A stretch of 64,000 bases of DNA. Source: Schistocerca nitens (taxonomy: Eukaryota > Arthropoda > Insecta > Orthoptera > Acrididae). The position numbers and the translations under genes were made by a program. Where the stretch lies: NCBI RefSeq assembly GCF_023898315.1, contig NC_064616.1:538337602-538401601 (forward strand), read 5' to 3'. The notes under the pieces were generated by a model. The model did no database searches. It was not told the origin of the DNA and saw only the letters and a list, made by a program, of their open reading frames with translations. Of the stretch, positions 10,017-20,873 are shown in pieces; the stretch's first letter is position 1; every line of letters starts with the position of its first letter.

Positions 10017-10993
10017 GTGCTACGAACTATTCCCGCATTCAGTAACACGAAGTCAGGACATTCATACAAGCACTTGACGGTGCATGTTGATCCGTTAACG
10101 AAGCTTAGAAAATCTATGGAAGATATCGAAGACAGTGACTATGTAAATAATCCAGCGAACATCCCGGAAGTTATTCTTCATCGTAACGCAGTTCATGACC
10201 ATGGTTCCCAATGTCAACACCAATATGGCCCACACGTATTCTCTGAGCAACGTCACGACAGCGTACAACCAACTGTACAGCAGCCATACCTTTTTCATGA
10301 CCCGACCAGCGTCTAGTGTCAACAGCAGCGCGTTCACCCTCTGCTTCCAGGAGACAGCAAACGTCGCCCACAGACGACATGCAGATGCATTCTAAGCCGT
10401 GAGCTCCCCACGATATCCAGCTGGTCCAGCGATCACCCCATCAACTACGGCAGACAGTAGCTATCCATTCGACAGGTATGCAACGACAGTGACATCAAGG
10501 AGTACAGTATAACCTGCAAGTTCAAAATCGCGTTGAAGTTATTGCAGATTCTAGTGCCAGTGAAAATGAACCTCCTGTCAATAAAACCCTCCGCAACCAC
10601 CTACAAAAATCAGTATCGCCCTTATATATGAAACTAAAAAGTGGAAAGATATAGCAAAAGACATAGGTTGCGTTGTTTACCAGCAACTACGCTCGCACCA
10701 GCCCTGCAGCTACAAACAGCCGCCAGTGCCAAACAAGACACAGTCGATCCGGCTGCCGAAGCATGCATTTTATGGCGACATAACGATAGGCATCCTCCCA
10801 CAACGATCATCTAACCCGCACCTTCCATGACCAATCTTCAGTTCTCCGGAACTGTTACTTACTTAAACCTCTCCCATCAGAGGTTATCACGATGTCATAT
10901 CTAATCTAATAAATCCTTAACAAAGGTTAGCGAATTTCAGAATAAAAGGCCTCTTCAAATGGGTCTTTAGAAGTCTAGCAACAATCATCAGTT

Positions 10994-11116
10994 CAGCACA
11001 AAATGTGTCAATATCAGAGGTCGTACTACGCTTATTGACCAACAATCCTGAGATAGCGAACAGCACAAAATATGTCAATACCAGAGGTCGTACTGCGCTT
11101 ATTGGCCAACAATCCT
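10994..11116 (+). repeat. 67-bp-period tandem duplication inside the Jockey relic
   Basis: CAGCACAAAATGTGTCAATA (from 10994) recurs as CAGCACAAAATATGTCAATA (from 11061). Both are followed by CAGAGGTCGTACT and TTATTG-CCAACAATCCT. There are about four mismatches over the roughly 56-bp shared part. Confidence 0.9.
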
Positions 11117-11837
11117 TAAATTTCGAACAACGTAAAACTGAGAGATCTTGAGGTCATTTCCTGGAATGCTAATGGCATAAAAAACGAAGTTCCAGGACTA
11201 CAACTTTTCATTAGTGGAATCTTACGTGATGTTATCTCACTCAGTAAAACTCAATTGCGACCTTAAGAAACTGTTAATTTACCACGATTTAAATGCTAAC
11301 ACCGTCGTACTCGTCCGGAAAAACCTACAGCACTGGCAAATTCTTTTGCCGCAGGCAGTTAACTTACAAGCAACAACTATGAAGAAACGATCGTCTCAGG
11401 GTGACATAAAATCAGTCGCCGTGTCCAGCCACTCCAAGGAAAACTTCTACCAGCTGATCTCAATAGTTTCCTGGGTGGCCCTAATGAACCCGGGATAGTA
11501 GCTGACGATCTGATTTCTAATCACCCCATGTGGCATTTCCCTAACGGAAAGATATTGTTGACCTATTACAATACATCCCATCTTGCGATTCATTTATTAA
11601 ATGAAAAAAAAAACCTTATTGTCAGACAATACTGCATTCTTACCAAACGACCTGAACGCCGTTCTCTATAAAAGTGTGCCAACCTTTCCACCTGCTGATA
11701 TTCTTTGTACCCTATATTCTAATTATAACCCGTTGTTAGTATCCGTTGGAGATACTTCTCCAGGCAGAGAGAAAATACAGCCACCATAGGAATATTGACT
11801 GGGAATTACACAAAAAACGACTTGAGACAATGAGTGA

Positions 11838-12029
11838 GCCGGCCACGGTGGCCGGGTGGTTCTAGGCGCTTCAGTCCGGAACCGAGTGAGTGCTACGGTC
11901 GCAGGTTGGAATCGTGCCTGGGGCATGGATGTGTGTGATGTGCTTAGGTTAGTTAGGTTTAATTCATTCTAAGTTCTAGGGACTGATGACCTCCGATGTT
12001 AAGTCCCATAGTGCTCAGAGCCATTTTGA
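11838..12029 (+). mobile_element. tRNA-headed SINE, type 1
   Basis: Head and body are complete. The 11-bp direct repeat ACAATGAGTGA flanks it (11827-11837 and 12030-12040). It splits the endonuclease-to-RT linker of the Jockey relic. The B box is mutated (GGTTGGAATCG), so internal pol III promotion is probably weakened. Confidence 0.93.
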
Positions 12030-12332
12030 ACAATGAGTGAAGTTGTCGCTCATGTACAGACTGTTGAAAACCTCGAACAGCAGACTGTTGCATTTACCGA
12101 CCTTTTGACCACAACGGATAGCCTCAGCATTTTGCTCCCTTCCGTCGCACAAATTACACTCTAGAGTTTCTTCGGTTAAAGAAAACTGGAGACTGCATAT
12201 GGAAACGCTGGCAACGGAGGTGTAAACCTAGAATGAAACAGGCTAACTAGAGAGCTCAGCGAAAAAGTAAAGCAACATTACAACAATACATTGCGATATC
12301 GACTTAAACTGATGAAACCAGGTTCATATTCT

Positions 12333-12432
12333 GTATGGAACGTTACTCGGAAAATCCTTCGTAAACCGACAGTTATTCCACTGTCTGGAACGGTGCTCGG
12401 AGAATCCTTCGTAAACCGACAGTTATTCCACC
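12333..12432 (+). repeat. About 50-bp tandem duplication inside the Jockey relic
   Basis: Two adjacent units share AATCCTTCGTAAACCGACAG and TTATTCCAC exactly, with a few differences before it (GTTACTCGGAA versus GGTGCTCGGAG). Confidence 0.88.
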
Positions 12433-12892
12433 ACTAAATGACGGACCTACTATGGCTACTTCCCAAATATAAAAGGTGCTCATTTTGAGAAAAGAAACTG
12501 AAATATCCTTTACTCCAAATTCTGCACCTTTCGATCCCTACAACATTGTTACTGCTGATATTACTGTCACCAATTATATAAATGATGAAAATGCTCTTGA
12601 TTGGGAAAGCAACATGGTAATACGAAACGTGTCTCCCAATACCCGTAAAACGTTGGTCGTTATCATTAAATTGTCGTTAAAACTAAGGCAACGTCAATAT
12701 GAATGAGACAATAGCTTCTCCAGAAAAATATTTAATCAGATATTACATGGACCTGGGAACTGGTTTCCACTAGGGGTAAATAGCAATATGGTACTAACTT
12801 CAAAACTTGTATTTTGACTCACTGAAAATTAATAATGTTCACAATTAACGCTCTCAATATACTGATTATAAATTAACAATTAAAACTAAATT

Positions 12893-13197
12893 AAACTCCG
12901 TCCGAACAGGCCATGAAGTCCCAACGGTACTGAGCGGCCGCCTTGTCATCCCCAGCGGCAGGTGTCATTGGATGGTGATATGGAGGCACATATGGTAAGC
13001 ACATTGCTCTCCCGACCATTTGTCAGTTTACTAGACAGGAACCACAACTTCTCAGTCAAGTAGGTCCTCAGTTTGCCTCACAAGGGCTGAGTGCACCCCA
13101 CTTACAAACTGCGGTCGGCCGAACGGATGGTGACCGACCCTACTGCTAGCCCAGCCGACAGTGCTAACTTCGATGATTTGACTCAAATCGGGGTAAG
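12893..13197 (-). mobile_element. 5S rRNA-headed SINE, minus-strand copy
   Basis: Read on the minus strand from 13197, the head has TCATCGAAGTTAGCACTGTCGG and later GGTCGGTCACCATCC. This follows the 5S rRNA order of ATCACCGAAGTTAAGC, TCGGGC and GATGGGTGACC, which contains the internal pol III promoter. A non-5S body follows with GTGCACTCAGCCCTTGTGAGG, CTACTTGACTGAGAAG and GGCCTGTTCGGACGGAGTT. The same body occurs at 55.8-56.0 kb. The first part of the 5S head is missing, and the copy directly abuts the truncated Tc1 element that begins near 13198. Confidence 0.8.
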
Positions 13198-14479
13198 GTT
13201 GGCGCCGGTGGCGACATCTACAACGTGCTGACATGAGGAAAGTTTCAAACCGATTTCTCATAGACAAACAGCAGTGGACCGGCGTTGCCTCGTGAAACGT
13301 TGTGATGCGTCGTGTAAGGAGGTGAAATGCGTACCATCGCGTTCCCGCCTCGATAAAGGTCGGATTGTAGCCTGTCGCAATTGCGGTTTATCTTATCGCG
13401 ACATTGCTGCTCACGTTGGTAGAGATCCAATGACTGTTAGCAGAATATGGAATCGGTGGGTTCAGGAGGGTAATACGGAACGCCGTGCTGGATCCGAACG
13501 GCCTCGTATCATTAGCAGTCGAGATGACAGGCATCTTATACGCATGGCTGTAACGGATCGTGCAGCCACGCCTCGATCCCTGAGTCAACAGATGGCGACC
13601 TTTGCAGGACAATAACCATCTGTACGAACAGTTGGACGAAGTTTGCAGCAGGATGGACTATCAGCTCGGAGACCATGGCTTCGGTTACGCTTCACGCTGC
13701 ATCACTGACAGGAGCGCCTGCGACGGTGTACTCAACGACGAACCTGGGTGCACCAATGGCAAAACTTCATTTTTTCGGATGAATCCAGGTTGTGTTTAGA
13801 TCATCATGATGGTCGCATCCGTGTTTGGCGACATCGCGGTGAACGCACATGGGAAGCGTGTATTCGTCATCGCCATACTGGCGTATCACCTGGCGTGATG
13901 GTATGGGGTGCCATTGGTTACACGTCTCGGTCACCTCTTGTTCGCATTGACTGCACTTTGAACAGTGGTCGTTACGTTTCAGATGTGTTACGAACCGTGG
14001 CTCTACCCTTCATTCGATCCTTGCGACACCCTACATTTCAGCAGGATAATGCACGACCGCATGTTGCAGGTCCTGTACGGGCCTTTCTGGATACAGAAAA
14101 TATTCGACTGATGCCCTGGCCAACACATTCTCCAGATCTCTCACCAATTGAAAAAGTCTGGTCAATGGTGGCCGAGCAACTGGCTCGTCACAATACGCCA
14201 GTCACTACTCTTGATGAACTGTGGTATCGTGTTGAAGCTGCATGGGCAGCTATACCTGTACACGCCATCCAAGCTCTGTTGGACTCAATGCCCAGGCGTA
14301 GCAAGGCTGTTATTATGGCCAGAGGTGGTTGTTCTGGGTACTGATTTCTCAGGATCTATGCATCCAAATTGCGTGAAAATGTAATCACATGTCAGTTCTA
14401 GTTTAGTATATTTGTCCAATGAATACCCGTTTATCATCTGCATTTCTTCTTGGTGCAGTAATTTTAAGGGCCAGTAGTG
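13198..14479 (+). mobile_element. Tc1-like transposon family 2, copy 1 (5' truncated)
   Basis: Homology with the complete copy at 22943-24349 begins at about 13198 (GGCGCCGGTGGCGACA) and runs to the right terminal repeat ending CCAGTAGTG at 14479, with TA at 14480-14481. The left 250 bases, including the left inverted repeat, are absent and a 5S-headed SINE sits at that point. The element cannot be excised by a two-ended reaction. Confidence 0.88.
13304..14344 (+). pseudogene. Tc1-like DD34E transposase, family 2, broken
   Basis: The frame is recognisable along its length. It has a helix-turn-helix with CRNCGLSYRDIAAHVGRDP, I-F-S-D-E-S-R (first D), F-Q-Q-D-N-A-R-P-H (second D) and S-P-D-L-S-P-I-E-K-V-W (E), with the normal 34 residues between the last two acids. 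Compared with copy 2 it has an early TGA and a one-base deletion near the start, a CAA-to-TAA stop at 13613-13615, and a TGA at 13706-13708. The longest clean pieces are 13274-13615 and 13748-14344, which share a frame. It is not functional. Confidence 0.85.
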
Positions 14480-14481
14480 TA

Positions 14482-15134
14482 GCTTTCAAGCTCTTATGCC
14501 AAACTTCCTTTCTCTACCAGCACCCTGATTCGTCAGTTATTCACTTAGGATCTCAGCGGACAGCACAAACATAAAAGCCCTAACTTTTGCTGTTACCGTG
14601 TCGACATGCAATGCCCCAACCATTGATCTCACACATTCACTAATGTGTCGGTCACACATCATTTTAAATAATGTTTCATAATATCGTCATTGTTAATACG
14701 TAATTGTAATATTGCGCTCAGTGAACAATGTTTTGCTCTTTTATTTCACAATTTATGTTGTCCACTAGTCATGTATAATACTATTTCTAAATCTTCCATT
14801 ATTTATAGTAACTAATGACCTAGTCCATGTAACGCAATACTTGAATCCGTGTTCAGCACTCACTTGTATTTTGTCATATCGTGTCGTTTTTATTGCCTCT
14901 ATGGAAAAGGTTTTGCTCCACCAATGCCATGTTCTGCTAGATATACGAAATGTTATGTAGTTGGCTGTTAGGACCCTAGGGGCGGAACCCTGCGCAACAA
15001 AAAGATTTAAAAATTCGGGATCCCACACGTCGACTTCTACTAGATTTTAGATTGACCTGTAAATAATTCGCCCCGGTATTTTATAATAACGACTTAGTGA
15101 ACTAATATCACATTCACATCGGTCAGATCCACCT
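14482..15134. other. Unassigned sequence
   Basis: No gene, repeat or RNA feature recognised. The short minus-strand frame 14765-15028 has no domain I know. Confidence 0.4.
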
Positions 15135-15690
15135 TCATTGAATTTGCAATTATTACACTCTTTTTGAAGTCCGAGAGTATTTCGTCACTCTCATGTACCT
15201 TGCACTCTAAAACAAATGGCTCTGAGCACTATGGGACTTAACATCGATGGTCATCAGTCCCATAGAACTTAGAACTACTTAAACCTTACTAACCTAAGGA
15301 CAACACACAACACCCAGTCATCACGAGGCAGAGAAAATCCCTGACGTTGTCGGGAATCGAACCCGAGAACCCGGGCGCGGGAAGCGAGAACGCTACCGCA
15401 CGATTTGCACACTAAAAGAAAGATATTTGACATGGCTGGGTCTCCTAAAGTCGTCAACAATCTGAGGAACTATCCTATATTTCAGGATCCTTATTTTGTC
15501 TTAGATATTTTAGTGAGTTGGCAAACTCTTCTCAGAGTGTCATACTTCCCATTTCATCTTCATCTACTTCATTTTACTTTTCTGTAACGATGTCTTCAAG
15601 TTCATTTCTCTTGTGTGGCACTTATGTAAATTCCCTCCATCTTACATCCTTCTGTTACCTGCTTAGTGTCATGGGGAAACGATGAAGAGC
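15135..15690 (-). pseudogene. RTE-type LINE fragment with SINE insertion
   Basis: Both sides of the SINE at 15213-15404 align to consecutive parts of the 53-55 kb RTE copy on the minus strand. The left side (15140-15200) matches the region upstream of the RT core (TCTTTTTGAAGTCCGAG). The right side (15418-15690) matches the next segment, including CCCATTTCATCTTCATCTAC and the stretch ending GCTTAG. It is strongly decayed with no usable open frame. Confidence 0.65.
15213..15404 (-). mobile_element. tRNA-headed SINE, type 2 (Gly-like head)
   Basis: Minus-strand type 2 copy with the GGCAGAGAAAATCCCTGAC linker and GGGAATCGAACCC (B box in reverse). It is flanked by a 13-bp direct repeat with one mismatch, TTGCACTCTAAAA (15200-15212) and TTGCACACTAAAA (15405-15417). 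It is inserted in an RTE relic. Confidence 0.92.
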
Positions 15691-16270
15691 AAAACTTCTG
15701 TTTACTGGAAAGGGATTCAAACTTCACTCCAGCTGAACAAAACTCCAGCATCTTAACAACGGAAAATAACCTCGTTGGTTAGGTGAGCAATACACGCATC
15801 TAAGTAACCATATTATGGATGGTTATTTTTTAGTGCACAAACGCTTTCGTCGGATTATGTAAATCAATTTTCGTTAAATCCGAAAGACATGACGAGAATT
15901 TGAATTATAATACTTCCAAAACAGAGTATAGTGTCTCAATCATTCCACCAGCTAGCCAAGTGCGAAGAGTTGAAATGAAATAAACAAATGGTCCCTTATA
16001 AACTAGGTACGCTTTGTCTCTTGGGGGCCACACGTTTTAAGCATATTGTACTTGATAAAGTGCCACGTTCACTTTTGTAATTCACCCGGTTACGCTTCGT
16101 CGTTATGAAAGTGTTCTGTATTTCATTTTTGCAGAGCAAGTACGTTCACGACCGTAAACCTCGAGTGGCACTGTGATAAGAGCAGAGATGAATGTTTGAG
16201 CGAACCTGCTGCGTCGGTCTCTAGCCGCGTAAATTCCTTAGAACCAGCACTGCTTCACAGAAGTCACGTA
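15691..16270. other. Unassigned sequence
   Basis: Nothing recognisable in coding or repeat terms. Confidence 0.4.
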
Positions 16271-16552
16271 TGCAGTCGATAAGAATCGCTGACACAATAC
16301 ACGACGCTTTCTAGCGAGTTGAGGAGTAATAGCGTCCACGTGGCAGCGATAATTTCTCCTCACGCTCCTTCAAACGAACCACTGATCCTATTTCTCTGGC
16401 AGCTAAGATCGGTAGCAGATAAGAATCGCTGACACAATACACGACGCTTTCTGGCGAGCTGAGGAGTAATATTATCCACGTGTCAGCCATGATTTCTCCT
16501 CTCACAGCCGCATACAAACAATTGATCCGATTTTCTGGTAGCTAATTGTCTT
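16271..16552 (+). repeat. 141-bp tandem duplication (two units)
   Basis: Two head-to-tail units each contain GATAAGAATCGCTGACACAA, then TACACGACGCTTTCT, GAGGAGTAAT, TCCACGTG and ATTTCTCCTC, ending in TCTGG-AGCTAA. Start points are offset by 141 bases (16277 and 16418). Differences are scattered substitutions and small indels, so the duplication is not recent. Confidence 0.88.
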
Positions 16553-16916
16553 TCTTATTTCTAATACGTAAATACTATAAAAATATTTATAGCATCGTAG
16601 TCGTCTGCAGTCATTAAAAAAATTATGTAGATTAAAATGACAAGTTATATATGTGCAGCCTGAAAAATATATGTGCTAGAGATCAACACTTTTCTGTTGT
16701 ACAATTACAGATTGGAACTATATCTGGTGCATAAAGAGCTTTTCGTATTATACATGTCGTTTGTGTTTGTTTCAGTCCATAAACTGGGATACCATGAAAT
16801 TATATTGCAGATTTCACAGTCATTTCTGAATGACATAATTTTACTTTTGCTTGTGAGTTTAATTTTTCACCACGACTGCAAGTTCCAATTTGTGGTAGTT
16901 TACGAGGAAGAAAATA

Positions 16917-18339
16917 CACTCCTGGAAATGGAAAAAAGAACACATTGACACCGGTGTGTCAGACCCACCATACTTGCTCCGGACACTGCGAGAGGGCTGT
17001 ACAAGCAATGATCACACGCACGGCACAGCGGACACACCAGGAACCGGCGGTGTTGGCTGTCGAATGGCGCTAGCTGCGCAGCATTTGTGCACCGCCGCCG
17101 TCAGTGTCAGCCAGTTTGCCGTGGCATACGGAGCTCCATCGCAGTCTTTAACACTGGTAGCATGCCGCGACAGCGTGGACGTGAACCGTATGTGCAGTTG
17201 ACGGACTTTGAGCGAGGGCGTATAGTGGGCATGCGGGAGGCCGGGTGGACGTACCGCCGAATTGCTCAACACGTTGGGCGTGAGGTCTCCACAGTACATC
17301 GATGTTGTCGCCAGTGGTCGGCGGAAGGTGCACGTGCCCGTCGACCTGGGACAGGACCGCAGCGACGCACGGATGCACGCCAAGACCGTAGGATCCTACG
17401 CAGTGCCGTAGGGGACCGCACCGCCACTTCCCAGCAAATTAGGGACACTGTTGCTCCTGGGGTATCGGCGAGGACCATTCGCAACCGTCTCCATGAAGCT
17501 GGGCTACGGTCCCGCACACCGTTAGGCCGTCTTCCGCTCACGCCCCAACATCGTGCAGCCCGCCTCCAGTGGTGTCGCGACAGGCGTGAATGGAGGGACG
17601 AATGGAGACGTGTCGTCTTCAGCGATGAGAGTCGCTTCTGCCTTGGTGCCAATGATGGTCGTATGCGTGTTTGGCGCCGTGCAGGTGAGCGCCACAATCA
17701 GGACTGCATACGACCGAGGCACACAGGGCCAACACCCGGCATCATGGTGTGGGGAGCGATCTCCTACACTGGCCGTACACCACTGGTGATCGTCGAGGGG
17801 ACACTGAATAGTGCACGGTACATCCAAACCGTCATCGAACCCATCGTTCTACCATTCCTAGACCGGCAAGGGAACTTGCTGTTCCAACAGGACAATGCAC
17901 GTCCGCATGTATCCCGTGCCACCCAACGTGCTCTAGAAGGTGTAAGTCAACTACCCTGGCCAGCAAGATCTCCGGATCTGTCCCCCATTGAGCATGTTTG
18001 GGACTGGATGAAGCGTCGTCTCACGCGGTCTGCACGTCCAGCACGAACGCTGGTCCAACTGAGGCGCCAGGTGGAAATGGCATGGCAAGCCGTTCCACAG
18101 GACTACATCCAGCATCTCTACGATAGTCTCCATGGGAGAATAGCAGGCTGCATTGCTGCGAAAGGTGGATATACACTGTACTAGTGCCGACATTGTGCAT
18201 GCTCTGTTGCCTGTGTCTATGTGCCTGTGGTTCTGTCAGTGTGATCATGTGATGTATCTGACCCCAGGAATGTGTCAATAAAGTTTCCCCTTCCTGGGAC
18301 AATGAATTCACGGTGTTCTTATTTCAATTTCCAGGAGTG
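16917..18339 (+). mobile_element. Tc1-like transposon, copy B (complete, 1423 bp)
   Basis: Complete element flanked by TA at 16915-16916 and 18340-18341, with 27-bp inverted ends CACTCCTGGAAATGGAAAAA and its near-complement at the right. It is the mirror orientation of copy A. It has one extra base in the 5' untranslated part (GAACCGGCGG versus GAACCGCGG in copy A). A polyadenylation signal AATAAA lies at 18277-18282, after the stop codon and before the right repeat. Confidence 0.96.
17162..18184 (+). CDS. Tc1-like transposase, intact, DD32E
   Basis: A 340-aa transposase with two helix-turn-helix segments (about residues 13-55 and 85-125) and catalytic residues D155, D244 and E277. The D244-E277 interval is 32 residues, counted from codons GAC at the FQQDN motif to GAG at the SPIEH motif. 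The start is ATG at 17162 (M-P-R-Q-R-G-R). An in-frame ATG at 17087 is possible, but the frame further upstream is broken here, so the short form is preferred. No stop or frameshift interrupts it. With copy A it is the best candidate in the window for an active enzyme. Confidence 0.96.
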   Translation: MPRQRGREPYVQLTDFERGRIVGMREAGWTYRRIAQHVGREVSTVHRCCRQWSAEGARARRPGTGPQRRTDARQDRRILRSAVGDRTATSQQIRDTVAPGVSARTIRNRLHEAGLRSRTPLGRLPLTPQHRAARLQWCRDRREWRDEWRRVVFSDESRFCLGANDGRMRVWRRAGERHNQDCIRPRHTGPTPGIMVWGAISYTGRTPLVIVEGTLNSARYIQTVIEPIVLPFLDRQGNLLFQQDNARPHVSRATQRALEGVSQLPWPARSPDLSPIEHVWDWMKRRLTRSARPARTLVQLRRQVEMAWQAVPQDYIQHLYDSLHGRIAGCIAAKGGYTLY

Positions 18340-18341
18340 TA

Positions 18342-19134
18342 TATACCACCACACATTTGGAAGAAAGTTTCTTCTAGCACGTTTTATTTCTGTCCCACTC
18401 TGTTATGAACACTTTAAGTGTGCCCGGTGATTTTAAAGTTAAATGACAGTGGCGTAGACAGGAAATCGTCCACTTCAAAATTTTCGTAACATCGAAATAT
18501 CTGTCGTGCCACTAGCGTCTTCCATAAATCACGCACTAGCGCCACGCTGAAGTTACTTGTCAACTCAGACGATCCGTCACTAGCGGACTCCCTCTGATGG
18601 AGTGGTATGTCTTTGTAAACAGGAACGGGCAGGTATCTCTTGCGGTTACGCCAATGCATTGACCAATGAGAGTGCAGGGTGCGCATGTCTCGCTTGACAC
18701 CTTATGCAGTTTTAAGCACAAAGGACTCTCCTCCTGCCAAGCTGATTACGCAAAAGTGAATTAGAGCCAAATTTCAATACAGACATGCTCCTCGAGGAAA
18801 CGATAAGCGTAGGTCTGCGAGCAGCGACTGTTGTACCCCCTCCATCGACACAGGGATAAGATGGGCTCAGGGAAAGAGTAAGACGATCAGGAGGGAACTG
18901 CTTGGAGAAATCTATATTGTGTTTGTATTCCCTCACACATTACAGAACAATTACTTAAATCTGCAGTTCAGCACGAATTGGGTACTTGAAGATATTTCAT
19001 TCCGTTCAGTTTCTTTACGAATCCTCATTCTTCTTCCCCTAACATGATGGCCCGCCGTCTGTAGACATACGAATAAATAAATTCTATTAAAAACCTATAT
19101 TTACTACACGTTCTTAATTGGTATTAAGAATGTT
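18342..19134. other. Unassigned sequence
   Basis: Two minus-strand open frames (18414-18686 and 18712-18936) have no recognisable domain. No repeat structure was found. Confidence 0.4.
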
Positions 19135-19146
19135 ACATCAGTTTGT

Positions 19147-19800
19147 TGTTGTTGTTGTTGTTGTCTTCAGTCCAGAGACTGGTTTGATGCAGCTCCCCAT
19201 GCTATTCTATCCTGTGCAAGCTTCTTCACCTCTCAGTACCTACTGCAACCTACATCCTTATGAATCTGCTTAGTACAATCATCTCTTGGTCTCCCTCTAC
19301 GATTTTTACCCTCCACGCTGCCCTCCAATACTAAATTGGCGATTCCTTGATGCCTCAAAACATGTCCTACCAACCGATCCCTTCTTCTAGTCAAAGTGTG
19401 CCACAAATTTCTCTTCTCCCTAATTCTATTCAATACCTCCTCATTAGTTACGTGATCTACCTTCTAATCTTCAGCATTCTTCTGTAGCACCACATTTCGA
19501 AAGATTCTATTCTCTTCTTGTCCAAACTATTTATCGTCCACATTTCACTTCCATACATGGCCACATTCCATACAAATACTTTCAGAAACGACTTCCTGAC
19601 GCTTCAATCTATACTCGATGTTAATAAATTTCTCTTCCTCAGAAACGCTTTCCTTGCCATTGCCAGTCTACATTTTATATCCTCTTTACGTCCACCATCA
19701 GCAGTTATTTTTGTCCCCAAATAGCAAAACTCCTTTACTACTTTAAGCGTCTCATTTCCTAATCTAATACCCTCCGTATTACCCGATTTAATTCGACTAC
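19147..19800 (-). mobile_element. RTE-type LINE, 5'-truncated insertion with (GTT)n tail
   Basis: The minus strand carries the C-terminal coding region of an RTE LINE and its 3' UTR. The 3' end is a (GTT)n/(CAA)n run at about 19141-19164. A perfect 12-bp direct repeat ACATCAGTTTGT flanks the insertion (19135-19146 and 19801-19812), overlapping the start of the tail. It is the remnant of one target-primed reverse transcription event that stopped early. The coding part aligns to the 53 kb copy (CYLGTKITADGG-like and RRDRLVGHVLRHQGI peptides) and is interrupted by stops. Confidence 0.9.
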
Positions 19801-19812
19801 ACATCAGTTTGT

Positions 19813-20870
19813 ATGTGAACGATATTTACACCTTCGTAAACTGCTAAAGAATGCTCAACGAACTCTTTATAGAAATGCAGTACTTTGAGATGTACGTTAC
19901 AAGAGATGTCGTCATCATTAATTAATGTTTCCACCATAAAAACTCTCACTTTTCAGATGATAGTGTTGTCATAACACATGTGACCTATACAGATTGAGGC
20001 CAAATTTTAATACTCATTCAGTTAATACAGTACGATGGTTTCTCTCAGATATTCTCGGCCTGAATGAATGTATGCTTCTGGGTGTTCTGTCGAGTTTCTG
20101 TTTTCATTTCATGCACAATATTTCGAAGACCGACCTACACAGTCTGGCTGGAGTCCAAGCAGCGAGAACACACAAGAGCAAAATCCGCAGCACATACAGT
20201 AGGCCATTGCATCGGTAGTCGAAATACTTTACATAAAATGGAAACAACAACTCAACAACTCGGCATAACGCCCGGGAGCACATAACTAGTAGCCTAAAGT
20301 ATGATGTCTGTGGTCAGTGTTCCAATTAAAATCTCAGTTCTTTGACCATCCCTTCTACACTTCCGTTGTGCTTTACGTAAATTTTGTCATTCCCGAAACT
20401 TAAAATTCGTAGTCAGACTGTGTTGTTAACAGATCATAATTAGTATCTGGGAGAATATTTCAGAACAGAAAACTGGTTCATAATCTTCACGAACATCCAG
20501 CTTCAGTTACAAAAATAATGGTAGGACTGTCAGTCAAGGTCCCATTTTTGAACGACAAATTATGAAATTATTAGTTTTGGCCAAAAATTTTTTAAGGTTT
20601 TTACAGGAACTGATTGATCAGTCTCAACAGTTAAGAAGGAGAGGCTGAAAGCTTTGACGAATAGCAGCCCCGGATGAAGTACATGAACAATGTACAGTGC
20701 TATACTAGTCGATTAAAGGTGTGTTAAATGGTTTACGTCATAGCTGCATCAGTATAAACTTACATTTTACAAGAAGACTTTGTTGTGAGAAAGATTTGAC
20801 AACCGCATTTGTTGAATGCTGATGTGAAGCTAGTTTTGGTACGGTACGAGTATTTAAAAAGGAACCGAAC
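19813..20870. other. Unassigned sequence
   Basis: No gene or repeat recognised. Short frames at 19994-20285 overlap each other and show no domain. Confidence 0.4.
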
Positions 20871-20873
20871 TTA

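Larger units (their letters stand above)
10017..12750 (+). pseudogene. Jockey-like LINE relic (ORF1 tail, endonuclease, start of RT)
   Basis: Broken plus-strand frames appear in LINE order. An ORF1-like piece (10500-10800) includes PPTKISIALIYE-like text. An endonuclease start LEVISWNANGIKN lies at about 11148-11190, with a following S-L-S-K-T-Q-L in place of the usual S-E-T. The endonuclease end D-N-T-A-F-L-P-N-D-L-N-A-V-L-Y-K-S-V-P lies at 11619-11676. A segment preceding the RT (KQHYNNTLRYRLKLMKPG) lies near 12270-12320. Frameshifts, stops, two internal tandem duplications (about 10994-11116 and 12333-12432) and a SINE make it non-functional. The reverse transcriptase core is not present, so the copy is also 3' truncated or decayed. 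Confidence 0.6.

Noticed and set aside
17266..17697. 143-codon antisense frame inside the copy B transposase (also in copies A and C)
   Set aside because: It is a shadow of the G+C-rich coding frame on the other strand. It recurs in all copies only because the copies are near-identical, and it has no domain.
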